A DNA stretch of 64,000 nt from an uncultured Phocaeicola sp. (GCA_944320815.1 CALUIZ010000001.1:1-64000); one strand, 5' to 3'. Counted from the first letter of the stretch, positions 26,496 through 38,003 are shown. Made by a program: numbers and translations. Notes: generated by a model from the letters alone, not told the origin.

Positions 26496-27437
26496 ATGGA
26501 AAATAGAAGTTTAGTGACCATTGCCGAACATTCGAAGGAGAAGATCCTGTATCTGCTGGAAATGGCAAAAGAATTCGAAAAGAAACCCAACCGCCGTCTG
26601 CTGGACGGGAAAATTGTAGCGACACTTTTTTTTGAACCGTCCACCCGTACGCGCCTGAGTTTCGAGACGGCCGCCAACCGGCTGGGTGCGAAGGTCATCG
26701 GGTTCACCGATCCGAAGGTGACCAGTTCGTCGAAAGGGGAGACGCTGAAGGATACCATCATGATGGTGAGTAACTATGCCGACATCATCGTGATGCGTCA
26801 TTTTCTGGAAGGGGCGGCAAGGTATGCCAGTGAAGTGGCTCCGGTGCCTATCGTCAACGCGGGCGACGGAGCGAACCAGCATCCTTCGCAGACAATGCTC
26901 GACCTCTATTCCATATATAAGACGCAGGGAACACTTGAGAACCTGAACATTTACTTGGTAGGCGACCTGAAATATGGCCGTACGGTGCACTCGCTCCTGA
27001 TGGCCATGCGTCACTTCAATCCGACTTTCCACTTCATCGCTCCCAAGGAGCTGCGGATGCCGGACGAATACAAGCTGTACTGCAAGGAGCATGGCATCCG
27101 TTTTGAGGAGCATACCGACTTCACGGAAGAGACCATCGCCGACGCGGACATCCTGTACATGACGCGCGTGCAGCGGGAACGCTTCACCGACCTGATGGAG
27201 TACGAGCGGGTGAAGGACGTGTATATCCTGCACAACCGGATGCTGGAGCACACGCGACCCAATCTCCGCATCCTGCATCCGCTGCCCCGTGTGAATGAAA
27301 TCGCCTATGATGTGGACGACAACCCGAAGGCTTATTATTTCCAGCAGGCGAAGAACGGACTTTATGCGCGTGAGGCCATCTTGAGTGACGTGCTGGGCAT
27401 CACACTCGATGAAGTGAAGGCGGACACGGAGAAATGA
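26496..27437 (+). CDS. pyrB: Aspartate carbamoyltransferase catalytic subunit
   Basis: Condenses carbamoyl phosphate and aspartate, the committed step of pyrimidine synthesis. From [12 protein letters not shown] it has 313 residues, with the carbamoyl phosphate site STRTR at 49-53, the conserved [10 protein letters not shown] segment and HPLPRVNEI near the aspartate site. An ATG at 26487 would add three residues. The regulatory subunit gene follows by about 30 bp, so the enzyme is the class B (PyrB6PyrI6) type. Confidence 0.96.
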   Translation: MENRSLVTIAEHSKEKILYLLEMAKEFEKKPNRRLLDGKIVATLFFEPSTRTRLSFETAANRLGAKVIGFTDPKVTSSSKGETLKDTIMMVSNYADIIVMRHFLEGAARYASEVAPVPIVNAGDGANQHPSQTMLDLYSIYKTQGTLENLNIYLVGDLKYGRTVHSLLMAMRHFNPTFHFIAPKELRMPDEYKLYCKEHGIRFEEHTDFTEETIADADILYMTRVQRERFTDLMEYERVKDVYILHNRMLEHTRPNLRILHPLPRVNEIAYDVDDNPKAYYFQQAKNGLYAREAILSDVLGITLDEVKADTEK

Positions 27438-27465
27438 AGAAGGGAATGTTTTACTTTATAAATTC

Positions 27466-27930
27466 ATGGACATGGACGAAAAGAAAGAATTGCAGGTGGC
27501 CGCACTGAAGAACGGTACGGTGATAGACCATATACCCTCCGACAAACTGTTTACCGTCGTGTCGCTGCTGCATCTGCAGGACGTGACGGCGAACATCACC
27601 ATAGGAAACAACTTTGAGAGCAAGAAACTGGGGAAAAAGGGAATCATTAAGATTGCCGACCGGTTCTTCAGCTCCGACGAGATAAACCGTCTTTCTGTGG
27701 TGGCGCCCAACATTGTGCTGAACATCATCAGGAACTATGAGGTGGTGGAGAAGAAACAGGTCATCATGCCCGACGAACTGAGAGGTATCGTGAAGTGCAA
27801 CAATCCGAAGTGCATCACCAACAACGAGCCGATGCAGACCTGGTTCCATCTCGTCGACAAGGAGAAGGGGCTGCTGAAATGCCATTATTGCGAGAAGGAA
27901 CAGTCGAAGGATAACATCAAACTGTTGTGA
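27466..27930 (+). CDS. pyrI: Aspartate carbamoyltransferase regulatory subunit
   Basis: 154-residue regulatory chain that binds nucleotide effectors and contacts PyrB through a zinc domain. Zinc ligands C111, C116, C139 and C142 are all present in [12 protein letters not shown] and LKCHYCEKE. Met3 is an alternative start. Its stop overlaps the following gene's possible GTG start (GTGA). Confidence 0.96.
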   Translation: MDMDEKKELQVAALKNGTVIDHIPSDKLFTVVSLLHLQDVTANITIGNNFESKKLGKKGIIKIADRFFSSDEINRLSVVAPNIVLNIIRNYEVVEKKQVIMPDELRGIVKCNNPKCITNNEPMQTWFHLVDKEKGLLKCHYCEKEQSKDNIKLL

Positions 27931-28499
27931 CGATGAAACAGGACTGGAAACCGGGGACAATGATTTATCCTCTGCCGGCGGTGCTGGTGAGCTGCGGAAG
28001 CTGCGAGGAGGAATACAACATACTTACCGTGGCATGGACGGGCACGCTTTGCACCAATCCGCCTATGTGCTATATCTCTGTGCGTCCCGAACGGCATTCT
28101 TATCCGATTCTGAAAAAGAATATGGAGTTTGTCATCAATCTTACTACCAGAGACATGGCGTATGCTACAGACTGGTGTGGGGTGCGTTCGGGAAAGGACT
28201 ATAACAAGTTCCGCGAGATGAAGCTCACTCCGGGGAAGGCGAAAATGGTGCAGGCACCCATTATCGAGGAGTCGCCGCTGTGCATTGAATGCAGGGTGAA
28301 GAAAATCATGTCGCTCGGTTCGCACGACATGTTCATCGCTGATGTGGTGAATGTGCAGGCCGATGACAGATATCTTGACTCGGAGACCGGCAAGTTTGAA
28401 CTGGCGCAGTCGGGACTGCTGGTGTATGTGCATGGCGGCTATTATGGACTTGGTGAAAAGATAGGGAAATTCGGCTGGTCGGTCGAAAAAAAGAAATAG
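27927..28499 (+). CDS. Flavin reductase-like (FMN-binding) protein
   Basis: 190-residue protein of the flavin reductase family (split-barrel FMN-binding fold). The typical first half is visible: [43 protein letters not shown], cut here as NILTVAWTG and [10 protein letters not shown]. The GTG start at 27927 overlaps the pyrI stop; ATG at 27933 is an alternative. The substrate is unknown; some family members are iron-flavin electron carriers in anaerobes. It is in the pyrB transcript by position. Confidence 0.85.
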   Translation: MTMKQDWKPGTMIYPLPAVLVSCGSCEEEYNILTVAWTGTLCTNPPMCYISVRPERHSYPILKKNMEFVINLTTRDMAYATDWCGVRSGKDYNKFREMKLTPGKAKMVQAPIIEESPLCIECRVKKIMSLGSHDMFIADVVNVQADDRYLDSETGKFELAQSGLLVYVHGGYYGLGEKIGKFGWSVEKKK

Positions 28500-28503
28500 G
28501 GAT

Positions 28504-29241
28504 ATGTGGAAAAGGGTTGCTGGCATCATCTTCTGCACCGGACTGCTGGTTGCGGAAACGCTGACCGCACAACGGAGCCATGCGCCGATGGTGACATTGA
28601 GGCAGCCGCGCTTCAATCTGGGCATACGGGGAGGGTTCAACTCCTCCATGTTCTTTACCGACCACTTCTCGGTTGGCGGACAGGAACTGGAAGATATGCA
28701 GAATAACTACAAGGTAGGGTATTTCGGCTCTTTCTTCTGCCGCTTCAACTTGAAACGCCATCATTTCATCCAACCGGAAATCGCATACAATGTGCTTCAA
28801 GGGAGTATCTCTATTCCTTACACGCTCTCTAATTCAGAGGTGCTGAAAGAAACCGGACTGATAAAGAGCCGCGCCACCGTTATCGACATACCGCTGCTTT
28901 ATGGCTATAAGTTTGTGGATGTACATCCTTATGGGATGGCATTCATGGTGGGACCGAAAGTGGGATGGGTGTGGGAGGCGCACAGTAAAAATGAATATAC
29001 CGGTTTCTATCAGCAAAGCATCAACGAGCACATTGAACCGTTCCGTTACAGTGCCGTGGTAGGACTGGCTGTGAATGTCTCGAACATATTTTTCGACTTC
29101 CGCTATGAAGTGGGACTGCATAATGTGACGCAGCGTATTTCATATGATGCGAGTCAGACTGAAGAACCGTACAGCCAATATTCGATGGCCATCAAGCGTC
29201 GTCTGAACGTGCTGAGTTTCTCGGTAGGAGTGATATTCTGA
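28504..29241 (+). CDS. Outer membrane beta-barrel protein (porin/PorT-like)
   Basis: 245 residues with a signal peptide (MWKRVAGIIFCTGLLVAETLTAQ) and alternating beta strands (FNLGIRGGFNSSMFF, YFGSFFCRFNL, HHFIQPEIAYNVLQ, MAFMVGPKVGWVW, LNVLSFSVGVIF) ending in a C-terminal phenylalanine, as outer membrane barrels do. It resembles the PF13568 barrels that include PorT, but no other type IX secretion gene is here, so I do not assign that role. It is 4 bp after the flavin reductase gene. Confidence 0.8.
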   Translation: MWKRVAGIIFCTGLLVAETLTAQRSHAPMVTLRQPRFNLGIRGGFNSSMFFTDHFSVGGQELEDMQNNYKVGYFGSFFCRFNLKRHHFIQPEIAYNVLQGSISIPYTLSNSEVLKETGLIKSRATVIDIPLLYGYKFVDVHPYGMAFMVGPKVGWVWEAHSKNEYTGFYQQSINEHIEPFRYSAVVGLAVNVSNIFFDFRYEVGLHNVTQRISYDASQTEEPYSQYSMAIKRRLNVLSFSVGVIF

Positions 29242-29270
29242 CAGAATTTGAATCATAAATAACAATTATC

Positions 29271-30551
29271 ATGAAAAGAGACGATTTAATTTTTGACATC
29301 ATTGAAAAAGAGCATCAGCGTCAGCTGAAAGGCATTGAACTGATCGCTTCTGAGAACTTTGTCAGCGACCAGGTGATGAAAGCCATGGGCTCCTGTCTGA
29401 CAAACAAGTATGCGGAAGGTTATCCGGGCAAACGCTATTATGGCGGGTGTGAGGTGGTCGATCAGAGCGAACAGCTGGCTATCGACCGTCTGAAGCAGAT
29501 CTTTGGAGCTGAATGGGCGAACGTACAGCCGCATTCCGGCGCACAGGCCAACGCGGCGGTTTTCCTTGCGGTGCTCAATCCGGGCGACAAGTTCATGGGA
29601 CTGAATCTGGCTCATGGAGGACATCTTTCGCATGGATCGGCTGTAAACACTTCAGGTATTCTCTACACTCCATGTGAGTATAATCTGAATAAGGAAACGG
29701 GACGTGTGGATTATGACCAGATGGAGGAAATCGCCCTGCGCGAACATCCTAAATTGATTGTGGGTGGCGGTTCTGCCTATTCGCGTGAGTGGGACTACAA
29801 GCGTATGCGTGACATCGCTGATAAAGTGGGTGCGTTGCTGATGATTGACATGGCTCATCCGGCAGGACTGATTGCAGCCGGTTTGCTGGACAATCCGGTA
29901 AAATATGCGCATATCGTCACTTCAACCACTCACAAGACTTTGCGTGGTCCTCGTGGAGGTGTCATTATGATGGGCAAGGATTTTCCTAATCCGTGGGGAA
30001 AGAAGACTCCGAAGGGTGAAATCAAGATGATGTCCCAATTGCTTGACTCTGCCGTATTCCCGGGTATCCAGGGCGGTCCGCTGGAGCATGTCATTGCAGC
30101 CAAGGCGGTAGCTTTCTATGAGTGTCTGCAGCCGGAATACAAGGAATACCAGAAGCAGGTGCAGAAGAATGCCCGTGTGTTGGCGCAGGCTCTGATGGAC
30201 AGAGGCTTCACTATCGTGTCGGGAGGTACGGACAATCATTCCATGCTGGTTGACCTGCGTACCAAGTATCCGGATCTGACCGGTAAGGTGGCGGAAAAGG
30301 CTCTGGTCAGTGCAGACATTACTGTCAACAAGAATATGGTGCCGTTTGATACCCGTTCGGCATTCCAGACTTCAGGTATCCGTTTGGGTACACCGGCTAT
30401 CACGACCCGTGGTGCTAAAGAAGACTTGATGTATGAAATTGCTGAAATGATTGAGACGGTACTTTCGAATGTGGACAACGAAGAAGTGATTGCTTCTGTT
30501 CGTCATCGCGTCAATGAAACGATGAAGAATTATCCGATGTTCGCATATTGA
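29271..30551 (+). CDS. glyA: Serine hydroxymethyltransferase
   Basis: Interconverts serine and glycine with tetrahydrofolate. 426 residues, with Schiff-base lysine K222 in [25 protein letters not shown] and the C-terminal [11 protein letters not shown] substrate arginine segment. It lies 29 bp after the barrel gene. With gcvP also in the window it links to one-carbon supply for nucleotide synthesis. Confidence 0.97.
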   Translation: MKRDDLIFDIIEKEHQRQLKGIELIASENFVSDQVMKAMGSCLTNKYAEGYPGKRYYGGCEVVDQSEQLAIDRLKQIFGAEWANVQPHSGAQANAAVFLAVLNPGDKFMGLNLAHGGHLSHGSAVNTSGILYTPCEYNLNKETGRVDYDQMEEIALREHPKLIVGGGSAYSREWDYKRMRDIADKVGALLMIDMAHPAGLIAAGLLDNPVKYAHIVTSTTHKTLRGPRGGVIMMGKDFPNPWGKKTPKGEIKMMSQLLDSAVFPGIQGGPLEHVIAAKAVAFYECLQPEYKEYQKQVQKNARVLAQALMDRGFTIVSGGTDNHSMLVDLRTKYPDLTGKVAEKALVSADITVNKNMVPFDTRSAFQTSGIRLGTPAITTRGAKEDLMYEIAEMIETVLSNVDNEEVIASVRHRVNETMKNYPMFAY

Positions 30552-30589
30552 CGGACAAGCCGTTCCGGTTGTTTTTATATGTGTGGAAG

Positions 30590-30970
30590 ATGAAAAAAGT
30601 TTTAATTGGTGTTTTGGTTATAGCCGTATTGGCCTTGGGCATGTTGTTTACATGTCCGGGCCGAGAGAAGCATGTGGTTGCAATACAGAATCTGGCGACT
30701 AGTGTGGTCAATAAAGCCTCTAATGAATCTGGTGAAGGTGATTCATTGGGAGATAATCTGTTCACTTATTTTATGTCGGGAATTTCCAGATTCATGATTG
30801 AGCAGAAACTTTATGTGGAGGACTATTATTTTTATAGTATCGGGAAAATAGACTTCGACGGTAAATCAGAAATGGTTTCGGTCGGTGTCTTTGGCCGTGT
30901 TTTCACAATTGACTCTGAAACGGCTTATCAGAAAATCAAGGACAAATTTGAAAAAGAAGAACTTAACTAA
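30590..30970 (+). CDS. DUF4359-like small exported protein
   Basis: 126 residues from MKKVLIGVLVIAVLALGMLFTC, an N-terminal signal or anchor segment, followed by a soluble domain ending GKIDFDGKSEMVSVGVFGRVFTI. I recall this layout as DUF4359; the function is unknown. The frame continues upstream to 30548, overlapping glyA, but the start at 30590 places the hydrophobic segment at the terminus. It is followed 15 bp later by the OmpA-like gene. Confidence 0.65.
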   Translation: MKKVLIGVLVIAVLALGMLFTCPGREKHVVAIQNLATSVVNKASNESGEGDSLGDNLFTYFMSGISRFMIEQKLYVEDYYFYSIGKIDFDGKSEMVSVGVFGRVFTIDSETAYQKIKDKFEKEELN

Positions 30971-30985
30971 ATAAACTAAGTGATT

Positions 30986-31702
30986 ATGAACAAAATGAAT
31001 TGTATGGCTATCGTACTGAGCGGATGCCTGGTACTGAGCGGATGTGGAATGACCAATACTGGTAAGGGCGGATTGATTGGCGCAGGTAGCGGTGCCGCGC
31101 TCGGTGCTGTGCTGGGCGGTGTCTTCGGACATGGAAAAGGTGCGGCTATCGGTGCAGCCGTGGGCGGTGCCGTAGGTGCCGGAGCCGGTGTGTTGATTGG
31201 CAAGAAAATGGACAAGGCTGCGGCGGAAGCTGAAAAGATTGAAGGTGCGGAAGTGGAACAGGTGACCGACAACAATGGCCTGCAGGCTGTGAAGGTTACA
31301 TTTGATTCCGGCATTCTTTTTTCTACCAGCAGCTCGACGCTGAGCTCTTCGGCCAAAGCTTCATTGAGCAAGTTCGCCAACAATGTGCTCAATCAAAACC
31401 GCGACATGGACGTGGCCATCTATGGTTATACAGACAATACGGGGTGGAAGAACTCTACTGCGGAACAGAGCGTGCAGAAGAACCTGAACCTTTCGCAGGA
31501 GCGTGCCCAGAGTGTGTCAAGCTATCTGTTGGGATGCGGCGTTTCGCCCAATCAGGTCAAGACGGTGGAAGGTTTGGGTGAGTCCAATCCTGTAGCTGAC
31601 AATTCTACGGAAGCGGGCCGTCAGGAAAACCGTCGTGTGGAAGTGTATATGTATGCCAGCCAGCAGATGATTCAGCAGGCTGAAGCCGGTACGCTGCAAT
31701 AA
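30986..31702 (+). CDS. OmpA-family lipoprotein with glycine zipper
   Basis: 238 residues. MNKMNCMAIVLSGCLVLSGC is a lipoprotein signal (lipobox LSGC). Residues about 25-75 are a Gly/Ala zipper (GAGSGAALGAVLGGVFG and GAAVGGAVGAGAG) and the C-terminal 110 residues form an OmpA domain with NQVKTVEGLGESNPVADNS and RQENRRVEVYM, which binds peptidoglycan. The start 6 bp upstream (GTG at 30980) is less likely. Expected role: anchoring the outer membrane to the wall. Confidence 0.9.
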   Translation: MNKMNCMAIVLSGCLVLSGCGMTNTGKGGLIGAGSGAALGAVLGGVFGHGKGAAIGAAVGGAVGAGAGVLIGKKMDKAAAEAEKIEGAEVEQVTDNNGLQAVKVTFDSGILFSTSSSTLSSSAKASLSKFANNVLNQNRDMDVAIYGYTDNTGWKNSTAEQSVQKNLNLSQERAQSVSSYLLGCGVSPNQVKTVEGLGESNPVADNSTEAGRQENRRVEVYMYASQQMIQQAEAGTLQ

Positions 31703-31738
31703 ATACGGGGTTCCGTTTCTGATTTTTGATTTAATGGA

Positions 31739-31776
31739 GACGGCGCAGGAGTTTTCCGCTCTGCGCCGTCTTTTTT
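31739..31776 (+). terminator. Intrinsic terminator after the OmpA-like gene
   Basis: GACGGCGCA (31739-31747) pairs with TGCGCCGTC (31762-31770), followed by six T residues. It ends the pyrB-glyA-OmpA stretch before the convergent TRIC gene. Confidence 0.9.
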
Positions 31777-31836
31777 CTACATTTGTTTCAGATGAAGTGT
31801 CTCTTGGTAGCCCGGTTTGTTTTGAAAACAGGGCTT

Positions 31837-32520
31837 TTACCGTCCTTTGTCTGATTCCTGAGCGGATGTGCTGTCCTGTTTCTGTCTGGGTTCCTCTTCC
31901 CCTTTCAGTATCGGAAGTGTGATCTGATACTTCACGGCCCAGATACGGACCAGGAACACAGAGGTTCCGCCGATTATCTGCGACCAATGGGACTCCATTC
32001 CTGCCATCAGGCAAATCCAATATACCAGTCCCCCTATGACACAGGCCATGGCATAAATCTCCTTGCGGAAAATAAGAGGTATCTCGTTGATGAAAATGTC
32101 GCGCAGCACACCGCCGGCAGCTCCTGTGATGCTTCCCATTATGATGGCAATCCAGAAGGGATAGCCCAATGTGTATGCCTTGCTGAAGCCTACCACGGTG
32201 AACAATGCCAGTCCGATGGTGTCGAAAATGAAGAACGTATTGTTCAGACGGATGACATAACGTCCGAAGAGTATCACGAAAAGCATGGCCAGTGCCGTAC
32301 ATATGAGATACATCGGGTCAATCATCCACGCCGGAGTCACATCGAGCAACACGTCGCGGATGGTTCCGCCTCCGATGGCAGTGGCCAGACCTACCACATA
32401 TGCGCCGAACCAGTCGAACCGCTTGGCGGAAGCCAGGCGGATGCCGCTGATGGCGAAAGCGAATGTCCCGATGAAATCGAGAATCGTCACAAATGAAGGA
32501 ATGTGAAAGAAGATTTCCAT
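31837..32520 (-). CDS. TRIC-type cation channel family protein (UPF0126)
   Basis: 227 residues from MEIFFHIPSF with seven hydrophobic helices arranged as two UPF0126 repeats; the marks are FIGTFAFAISGIRLA, AIGGGTIRDVLLD (first repeat) and GAAGGVLRDIFINEIP (second repeat). Prokaryotic TRIC homologues form trimeric K+-permeable channels. The start at 32529 would add three residues. It follows the DUF3078 gene by 34 bp and may share its transcript. Confidence 0.86.
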   Translation of the reverse strand: MEIFFHIPSFVTILDFIGTFAFAISGIRLASAKRFDWFGAYVVGLATAIGGGTIRDVLLDVTPAWMIDPMYLICTALAMLFVILFGRYVIRLNNTFFIFDTIGLALFTVVGFSKAYTLGYPFWIAIIMGSITGAAGGVLRDIFINEIPLIFRKEIYAMACVIGGLVYWICLMAGMESHWSQIIGGTSVFLVRIWAVKYQITLPILKGEEEPRQKQDSTSAQESDKGR

Positions 32521-32554
32521 ATAGTGCAATATTCTGTTGGTTGTTTCCCGTTTT

Positions 32555-34066
32555 TTACCAAGTATAGCTTAATCCGAAACTCAGCAGCTCCTGAAATTGG
32601 AAATAGCTGTCTCCTTCCTCGCGTGTCACCCCGTCGTCAAACCTTCCGTGGAGGAACAGTTTCGTCGAGAGATAACGGTTGATGGTGAAAGTGAACGTGT
32701 TTTCCCATTCGGCCAGCACTTTCTCATAGTTTGTCGTATAGGAAAGCCGCGACTCCCACATCAGCACAGAGATGATTTTCCATTTCAAAGTTGACTCCAG
32801 ACGCGAACCCCATACGCATTCCCGCTTATGTCCTTCCTCTATATTGAACTTTGTGGGGTCCACCCTGTCGCTTGACACACTGTACAGGGTATAGTTCAGC
32901 GGATTGATCAGCACTGACAGGTTACATACCCCGTCCTTAATATACTTGTAGTCCATACCGAGACCGACATTCAGTTCTGCCGGAGAGAAGAAGGCGGAAA
33001 CCAGATTCTCCGTGTTCGCCTCATAGTTCGAGAAGAATTGAGTCTTGAACTCTGCCGAAAGCGTATAGTACCATGAGTTGAAAGCCTTGTATCCGAGCTT
33101 TGAAGTCAGGCGGAACAGGTCGTTGTTGGGCATGTAGCTGTGGAGCGTGTCAGTGGGAGCGGTGATGAATCCCAGCTTCCATTCCAGCTTGTTCTCGAAC
33201 TGCACCTTCTGCCTGTCATCATAATTGGCCTGGAGAGTCAGTCCTGAGAGGAACGACTTTGTACTTTCACCTCCCTTGTACCAGTTGTCGGAAATGTAGT
33301 TCTGCGAGAACTGCAGATATCCGTTTCCGGTGATAGTCCAGAAATTCGGTTTGAACACCAGCAGGTCTTTTTCCACAACCTTCTTGGGCTGTCGCGGGAT
33401 GTGCAGCATCTTCATGATGGTTTTTTCGTTGTCATCCCTCACGAGCTTTTCGCCGCGGATAGGGGCCAGTCCGATGAAGTCCGCCTCATTCTTTTTCACC
33501 AGTTCCGGGTATTCCAGATAGAATGACAAAAGCTGGCGGTTGATGTATCTGTCTATTTCCGCCGAGCGGCAAAGATTCTTCAGCTTGGGCAGAGCGGGGA
33601 GGAGCGTGTCTTTCCTCGCAATCGAATCCTGCGGGTGCCATCCTTCAATGCCGAACGCCTGCCGGACTGGCGCAAAATAGTAGGTGGCGGGCATCGCGAG
33701 TTTGTAGTAGTCGGCATTGGGACGGATTCCTGTTATAATAAGGTATATGTCGTCCCATCTTTCCAGTGTCTCATCGTAATCTTTGCGGTATGCCTCCACC
33801 ATCCGGTTGAATGTAGATACCTGCGGAGAAGGCTGCTCTTTCTCCGCTTTCCTTTTCATTTCTTTGCCCATGCGGGGCATCTCTGCCGGTACTGTATCCG
33901 GCATGACAGCTTTCATTGTGTCGACGGCCTGTATGGCTGCCGAATCAGGAATCTGTACGACGGCCATTGAATCAGCTTCAGCCTTCTGCTCCTGCAGAAC
34001 AGCTTGGGCGGATGCACTTGCAGAAAATGCTGCAAGAAATATTGCCACAAGTCCCAACTTTCTCAT
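32555..34066 (-). CDS. DUF3078 outer membrane barrel protein
   Basis: 503 residues. Signal peptide MRKLGLVAIFLAAFSASASA, then a low-complexity linker rich in Pro, Ala and Met (about 25-80), a helical part, and from about 225 a beta-barrel region with the DUF3078 pattern NYISDNWYKGGESTKSF. The last residue is tryptophan, compatible with barrel insertion. Function unknown. The predicted 5' leader is about 170 nt and contains 22-bp repeats. Confidence 0.78.
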   Translation of the reverse strand: MRKLGLVAIFLAAFSASASAQAVLQEQKAEADSMAVVQIPDSAAIQAVDTMKAVMPDTVPAEMPRMGKEMKRKAEKEQPSPQVSTFNRMVEAYRKDYDETLERWDDIYLIITGIRPNADYYKLAMPATYYFAPVRQAFGIEGWHPQDSIARKDTLLPALPKLKNLCRSAEIDRYINRQLLSFYLEYPELVKKNEADFIGLAPIRGEKLVRDDNEKTIMKMLHIPRQPKKVVEKDLLVFKPNFWTITGNGYLQFSQNYISDNWYKGGESTKSFLSGLTLQANYDDRQKVQFENKLEWKLGFITAPTDTLHSYMPNNDLFRLTSKLGYKAFNSWYYTLSAEFKTQFFSNYEANTENLVSAFFSPAELNVGLGMDYKYIKDGVCNLSVLINPLNYTLYSVSSDRVDPTKFNIEEGHKRECVWGSRLESTLKWKIISVLMWESRLSYTTNYEKVLAEWENTFTFTINRYLSTKLFLHGRFDDGVTREEGDSYFQFQELLSFGLSYTW

Positions 34067-34126
34067 TGTTGTATGCCTATATTATAATAAATTAAGGAAC
34101 CGTCCTTGTCCCGTTCCCTTCTCCTG

Positions 34127-34214
34127 AACAACGGGCTGTTCCGCCGCTGACATCGGGATGTTTCTTCCGGAACAGGCGGATGTTTTTTCCGGTGTCAGGG
34201 TTGGCGGTCCGGAA
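34127..34214. repeat. Tandem 22-bp degenerate repeats between the DUF3078 gene and pyrG
   Basis: Four units start at 34127, 34149, 34171 and 34193, exactly 22 bp apart; the first three read AACAACGGGCTGTTCCG, GACATCGGGATGTTTCTTC and AACAGGCGGATGTTTTTTC. The two later ones end in CCGG. This is the best-preserved array. It lies in the 317-bp gap with divergent promoters, on the DUF3078 side, so it is probably transcribed as leader RNA of that gene. Nothing else recognisable is in the gap apart from the two promoters. Confidence 0.65.
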
Positions 34215-34243
34215 GAAGACGGGTATCCGGACAAAATCCGCTG

Positions 34244-34274
34244 CAAAACTACAAAAAGCGGATGTTATATGCAA
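34244..34274 (-). promoter_or_regulatory. Putative promoter of the DUF3078-TRIC genes
   Basis: On the minus strand TTG (34274-34272) and TAGTTTTG (34251-34244), 20 bp apart. Confidence 0.55.
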
Positions 34275-34300
34275 CAAAAACAGGTTTTACGCGATTAGCT

Positions 34301-34331
34301 TTTGCGGGTTCAGCTTTTTTTTCTAATTTTG
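34301..34331 (+). promoter_or_regulatory. Promoter of pyrG-yidC
   Basis: TTTG at 34301-34304 and TAATTTTG at 34324-34331 with 19 bp between them; predicted leader about 45 nt. Confidence 0.72.
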
Positions 34332-34371
34332 CAACTTTGAAGAAGCAGTTCTTTACAGATTAAACATTTAA

Positions 34372-35982
<1,611 letters not shown>

Positions 35983-36008
35983 TATTAACAGCACACAAAT
36001 AGATTGAA

Positions 36009-37886
36009 ATGGACAAAAACACCCTAGTGGGATTTGTACTGATTGGAGCGGTCATCGTAGGCTTCGGCATCTACAACCGCCCCAGCCAGGAAGAAAGAGC
36101 ACAAGCCCAGCACTATCAGGATTCTATCCGGCAGGTCGCTCAGCAGGAAGAGGCGGAAGCCCGGAGGCAGGCTGCCCTTGCGGAAGAAGCCGCTCTAGCC
36201 GACACGTCATCCGTATTCTTCGGCGCGACCAAAGGAAAAGAAACGTTTACGACGCTTGAGAATGAGTTTGTCAGACTGGAGTTCACCAACAAAGGCGGAC
36301 GAGTCTGCAAGGCCACACTGAAAGAGTATAACGACCAGGAGCATCAGCCGCTGGTTCTGTTCGACGGAGAGGATGCTTCGCTGAGTTTCGGCTTCGACGG
36401 CAAAATGGAGAACGTGAAGAGCGACCGGATGTACTTTGAGACGATGAACGCGACGGACAGCACCGTCACCATGCGTTTGAAGGCTTCAAACGGCGGACAT
36501 CTCGACTTCAATTATCGGCTGCTGCCGCATTCGTATATGGTGGACCTGACCATTCAGGCTACAGGCATGCAGAATTTCTTTCCTTCATCGGCCAGAAGCA
36601 TGAGCGTCGACTGGCGGCAGCGCGCCCGTCAGATGGAAAAAGGGTTCGCCTTTGAACAGCGGTACACTTCGCTCACCTACAAGCCGGTGGGAGAGAGTTT
36701 CGACTATCTGAGTGAGACGAAGGATGAGAAGGAAACGATTCCTGAAGCACTCGACTGGGTGGCTTTCAAGAACCAGTATTTCTCGTGTGTGTTCATGGCC
36801 GGAGAGAGTTTCATGAACGCTACGCTCGACTCGAAGATGGAGCAGCAGGGAAGCGGATATATGAAGAATTACCGGGCTGAGATGACCACATCCTTTGACC
36901 CGTCAGGTGCGACACCTACTCATCTGCAGTTCTATTTCGGCCCGAATCATTTCAAGACACTGCTGGCAAGCAACGACTTGAGCTTCACCGACAAGGACCA
37001 GGAGCTGGAAGACCTCGTCTATCTGGGCTGGCCGATCATCAGACTCATCAACCGATGGTTCACCATCAATCTGTTCGACTGGTTGTCGGGCATGGGCCTG
37101 AGCATGGGTATCGTTATCCTGCTCATGACTGTCATCGTGAAGATTCTGGTGTTGCCTACCACATGGAAGTCGTTCATTTCGTCGGCCAAGATGCGTGCGC
37201 TGAAGCCGTATGTCGACAAGCTGAATGCCAAATATCCGAACCAGGAAGACGCACTGAAGAAACAGCAGGAGATGATGGCCCTTTACCGGGAGTATAACGT
37301 AAGTCCGATGGGAGGCTGTCTGCCGATGCTTCTCCAGACTCCGGTCTACATGGCTTTGTTCTTCTTTGTGCCGAACGCCATCGAGTTCCGCCAGCAGAGT
37401 TTCCTCTGGGCGGACGACCTTTCGGCATACGATGACTTGATAAGCTGGAACATGAGTCTGCCGTTGCTCGGCAATCACTTGAGTCTGTTCTGTCTGCTGT
37501 TCAGTGCCACCACTGTAATCAACCAGATTGTGATGATGCGCCAGCAGGATATGGGCAACAATCCGCAGATGGCAGCGATGAAGTGGATGATGTATATCAT
37601 GCCGCTGATGTTCTTCTTCATCTTCAACGACTATGCGTCGGGACTGAGTTACTATTACTTCATTTCCGGTCTGATGAGTATCTTTATCCTTTGGGTGATG
37701 CGCAAGATGACGGATGAAAAGAAACTGCTCGCCCAACTGGAAGCCAACAAGCGCGAGCCTTCACAGCAGAGACCCAGTGGTCTGATGGCCAAACTGGAAG
37801 CTCTTCAGAAAGAGCAGGAGCGTCTGCAGAAGGAGCGTATGGAAAGAATGAAGCAGGCACAGAAGAACAATGGAAAGAAACAATAA
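36009..37886 (+). CDS. yidC: Membrane protein insertase YidC
   Basis: Inserts and folds inner-membrane proteins, alone or with SecYEG. 625 residues: N-terminal anchor helix (5-22), periplasmic P1 domain (about 80-340) and five helices in the conserved C-terminal core (GIVILLMTVIVKILVLP, GGCLPMLLQTPVYMALFF). The long charged tail (about 575-625, rich in Lys, Glu and Gln, ending KKQ) is as in other Bacteroidetes. A 14-bp hairpin precedes the terminator downstream. Confidence 0.96.
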   Translation: MDKNTLVGFVLIGAVIVGFGIYNRPSQEERAQAQHYQDSIRQVAQQEEAEARRQAALAEEAALADTSSVFFGATKGKETFTTLENEFVRLEFTNKGGRVCKATLKEYNDQEHQPLVLFDGEDASLSFGFDGKMENVKSDRMYFETMNATDSTVTMRLKASNGGHLDFNYRLLPHSYMVDLTIQATGMQNFFPSSARSMSVDWRQRARQMEKGFAFEQRYTSLTYKPVGESFDYLSETKDEKETIPEALDWVAFKNQYFSCVFMAGESFMNATLDSKMEQQGSGYMKNYRAEMTTSFDPSGATPTHLQFYFGPNHFKTLLASNDLSFTDKDQELEDLVYLGWPIIRLINRWFTINLFDWLSGMGLSMGIVILLMTVIVKILVLPTTWKSFISSAKMRALKPYVDKLNAKYPNQEDALKKQQEMMALYREYNVSPMGGCLPMLLQTPVYMALFFFVPNAIEFRQQSFLWADDLSAYDDLISWNMSLPLLGNHLSLFCLLFSATTVINQIVMMRQQDMGNNPQMAAMKWMMYIMPLMFFFIFNDYASGLSYYYFISGLMSIFILWVMRKMTDEKKLLAQLEANKREPSQQRPSGLMAKLEALQKEQERLQKERMERMKQAQKNNGKKQ

Positions 37887-37918
37887 CCGGAAATCCGTCA
37901 TCTGACGGTTCCGACCGA

Positions 37919-37959
37919 ACGGCCGCCCCGGCATTCAAAGGCGGGATGGCCGTTTTTTT
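37919..37959 (+). terminator. Intrinsic terminator after yidC
   Basis: ACGGCCGCCC (37919-37928) pairs with GCGGGATGGCCGT (37941-37953), followed by seven T residues. A second small hairpin, CCGTCATCTGACGG at 37895-37908, lies just upstream. Confidence 0.88.
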
Positions 37960-37995
37960 GCGCTATAAAATATTCATGTGTAAACGAACTTTCGC

Positions 37996-38003
37996 TATAT
38001 TTG
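37996..38003 (+). promoter_or_regulatory. Putative -7 box of the SGNH hydrolase gene
   Basis: TATATTTG, 26 bp before the ATG; weak -33 match. Confidence 0.5.

Noticed and set aside
27885..28649. 254-codon antisense frame across the flavin reductase and barrel genes
   Set aside because: Spans two well-supported genes and their junction; no signal of coding.
36903..37736. 277-codon open frame antisense to yidC
   Set aside because: yidC is clearly coding; the antisense frame has no recognisable motif.
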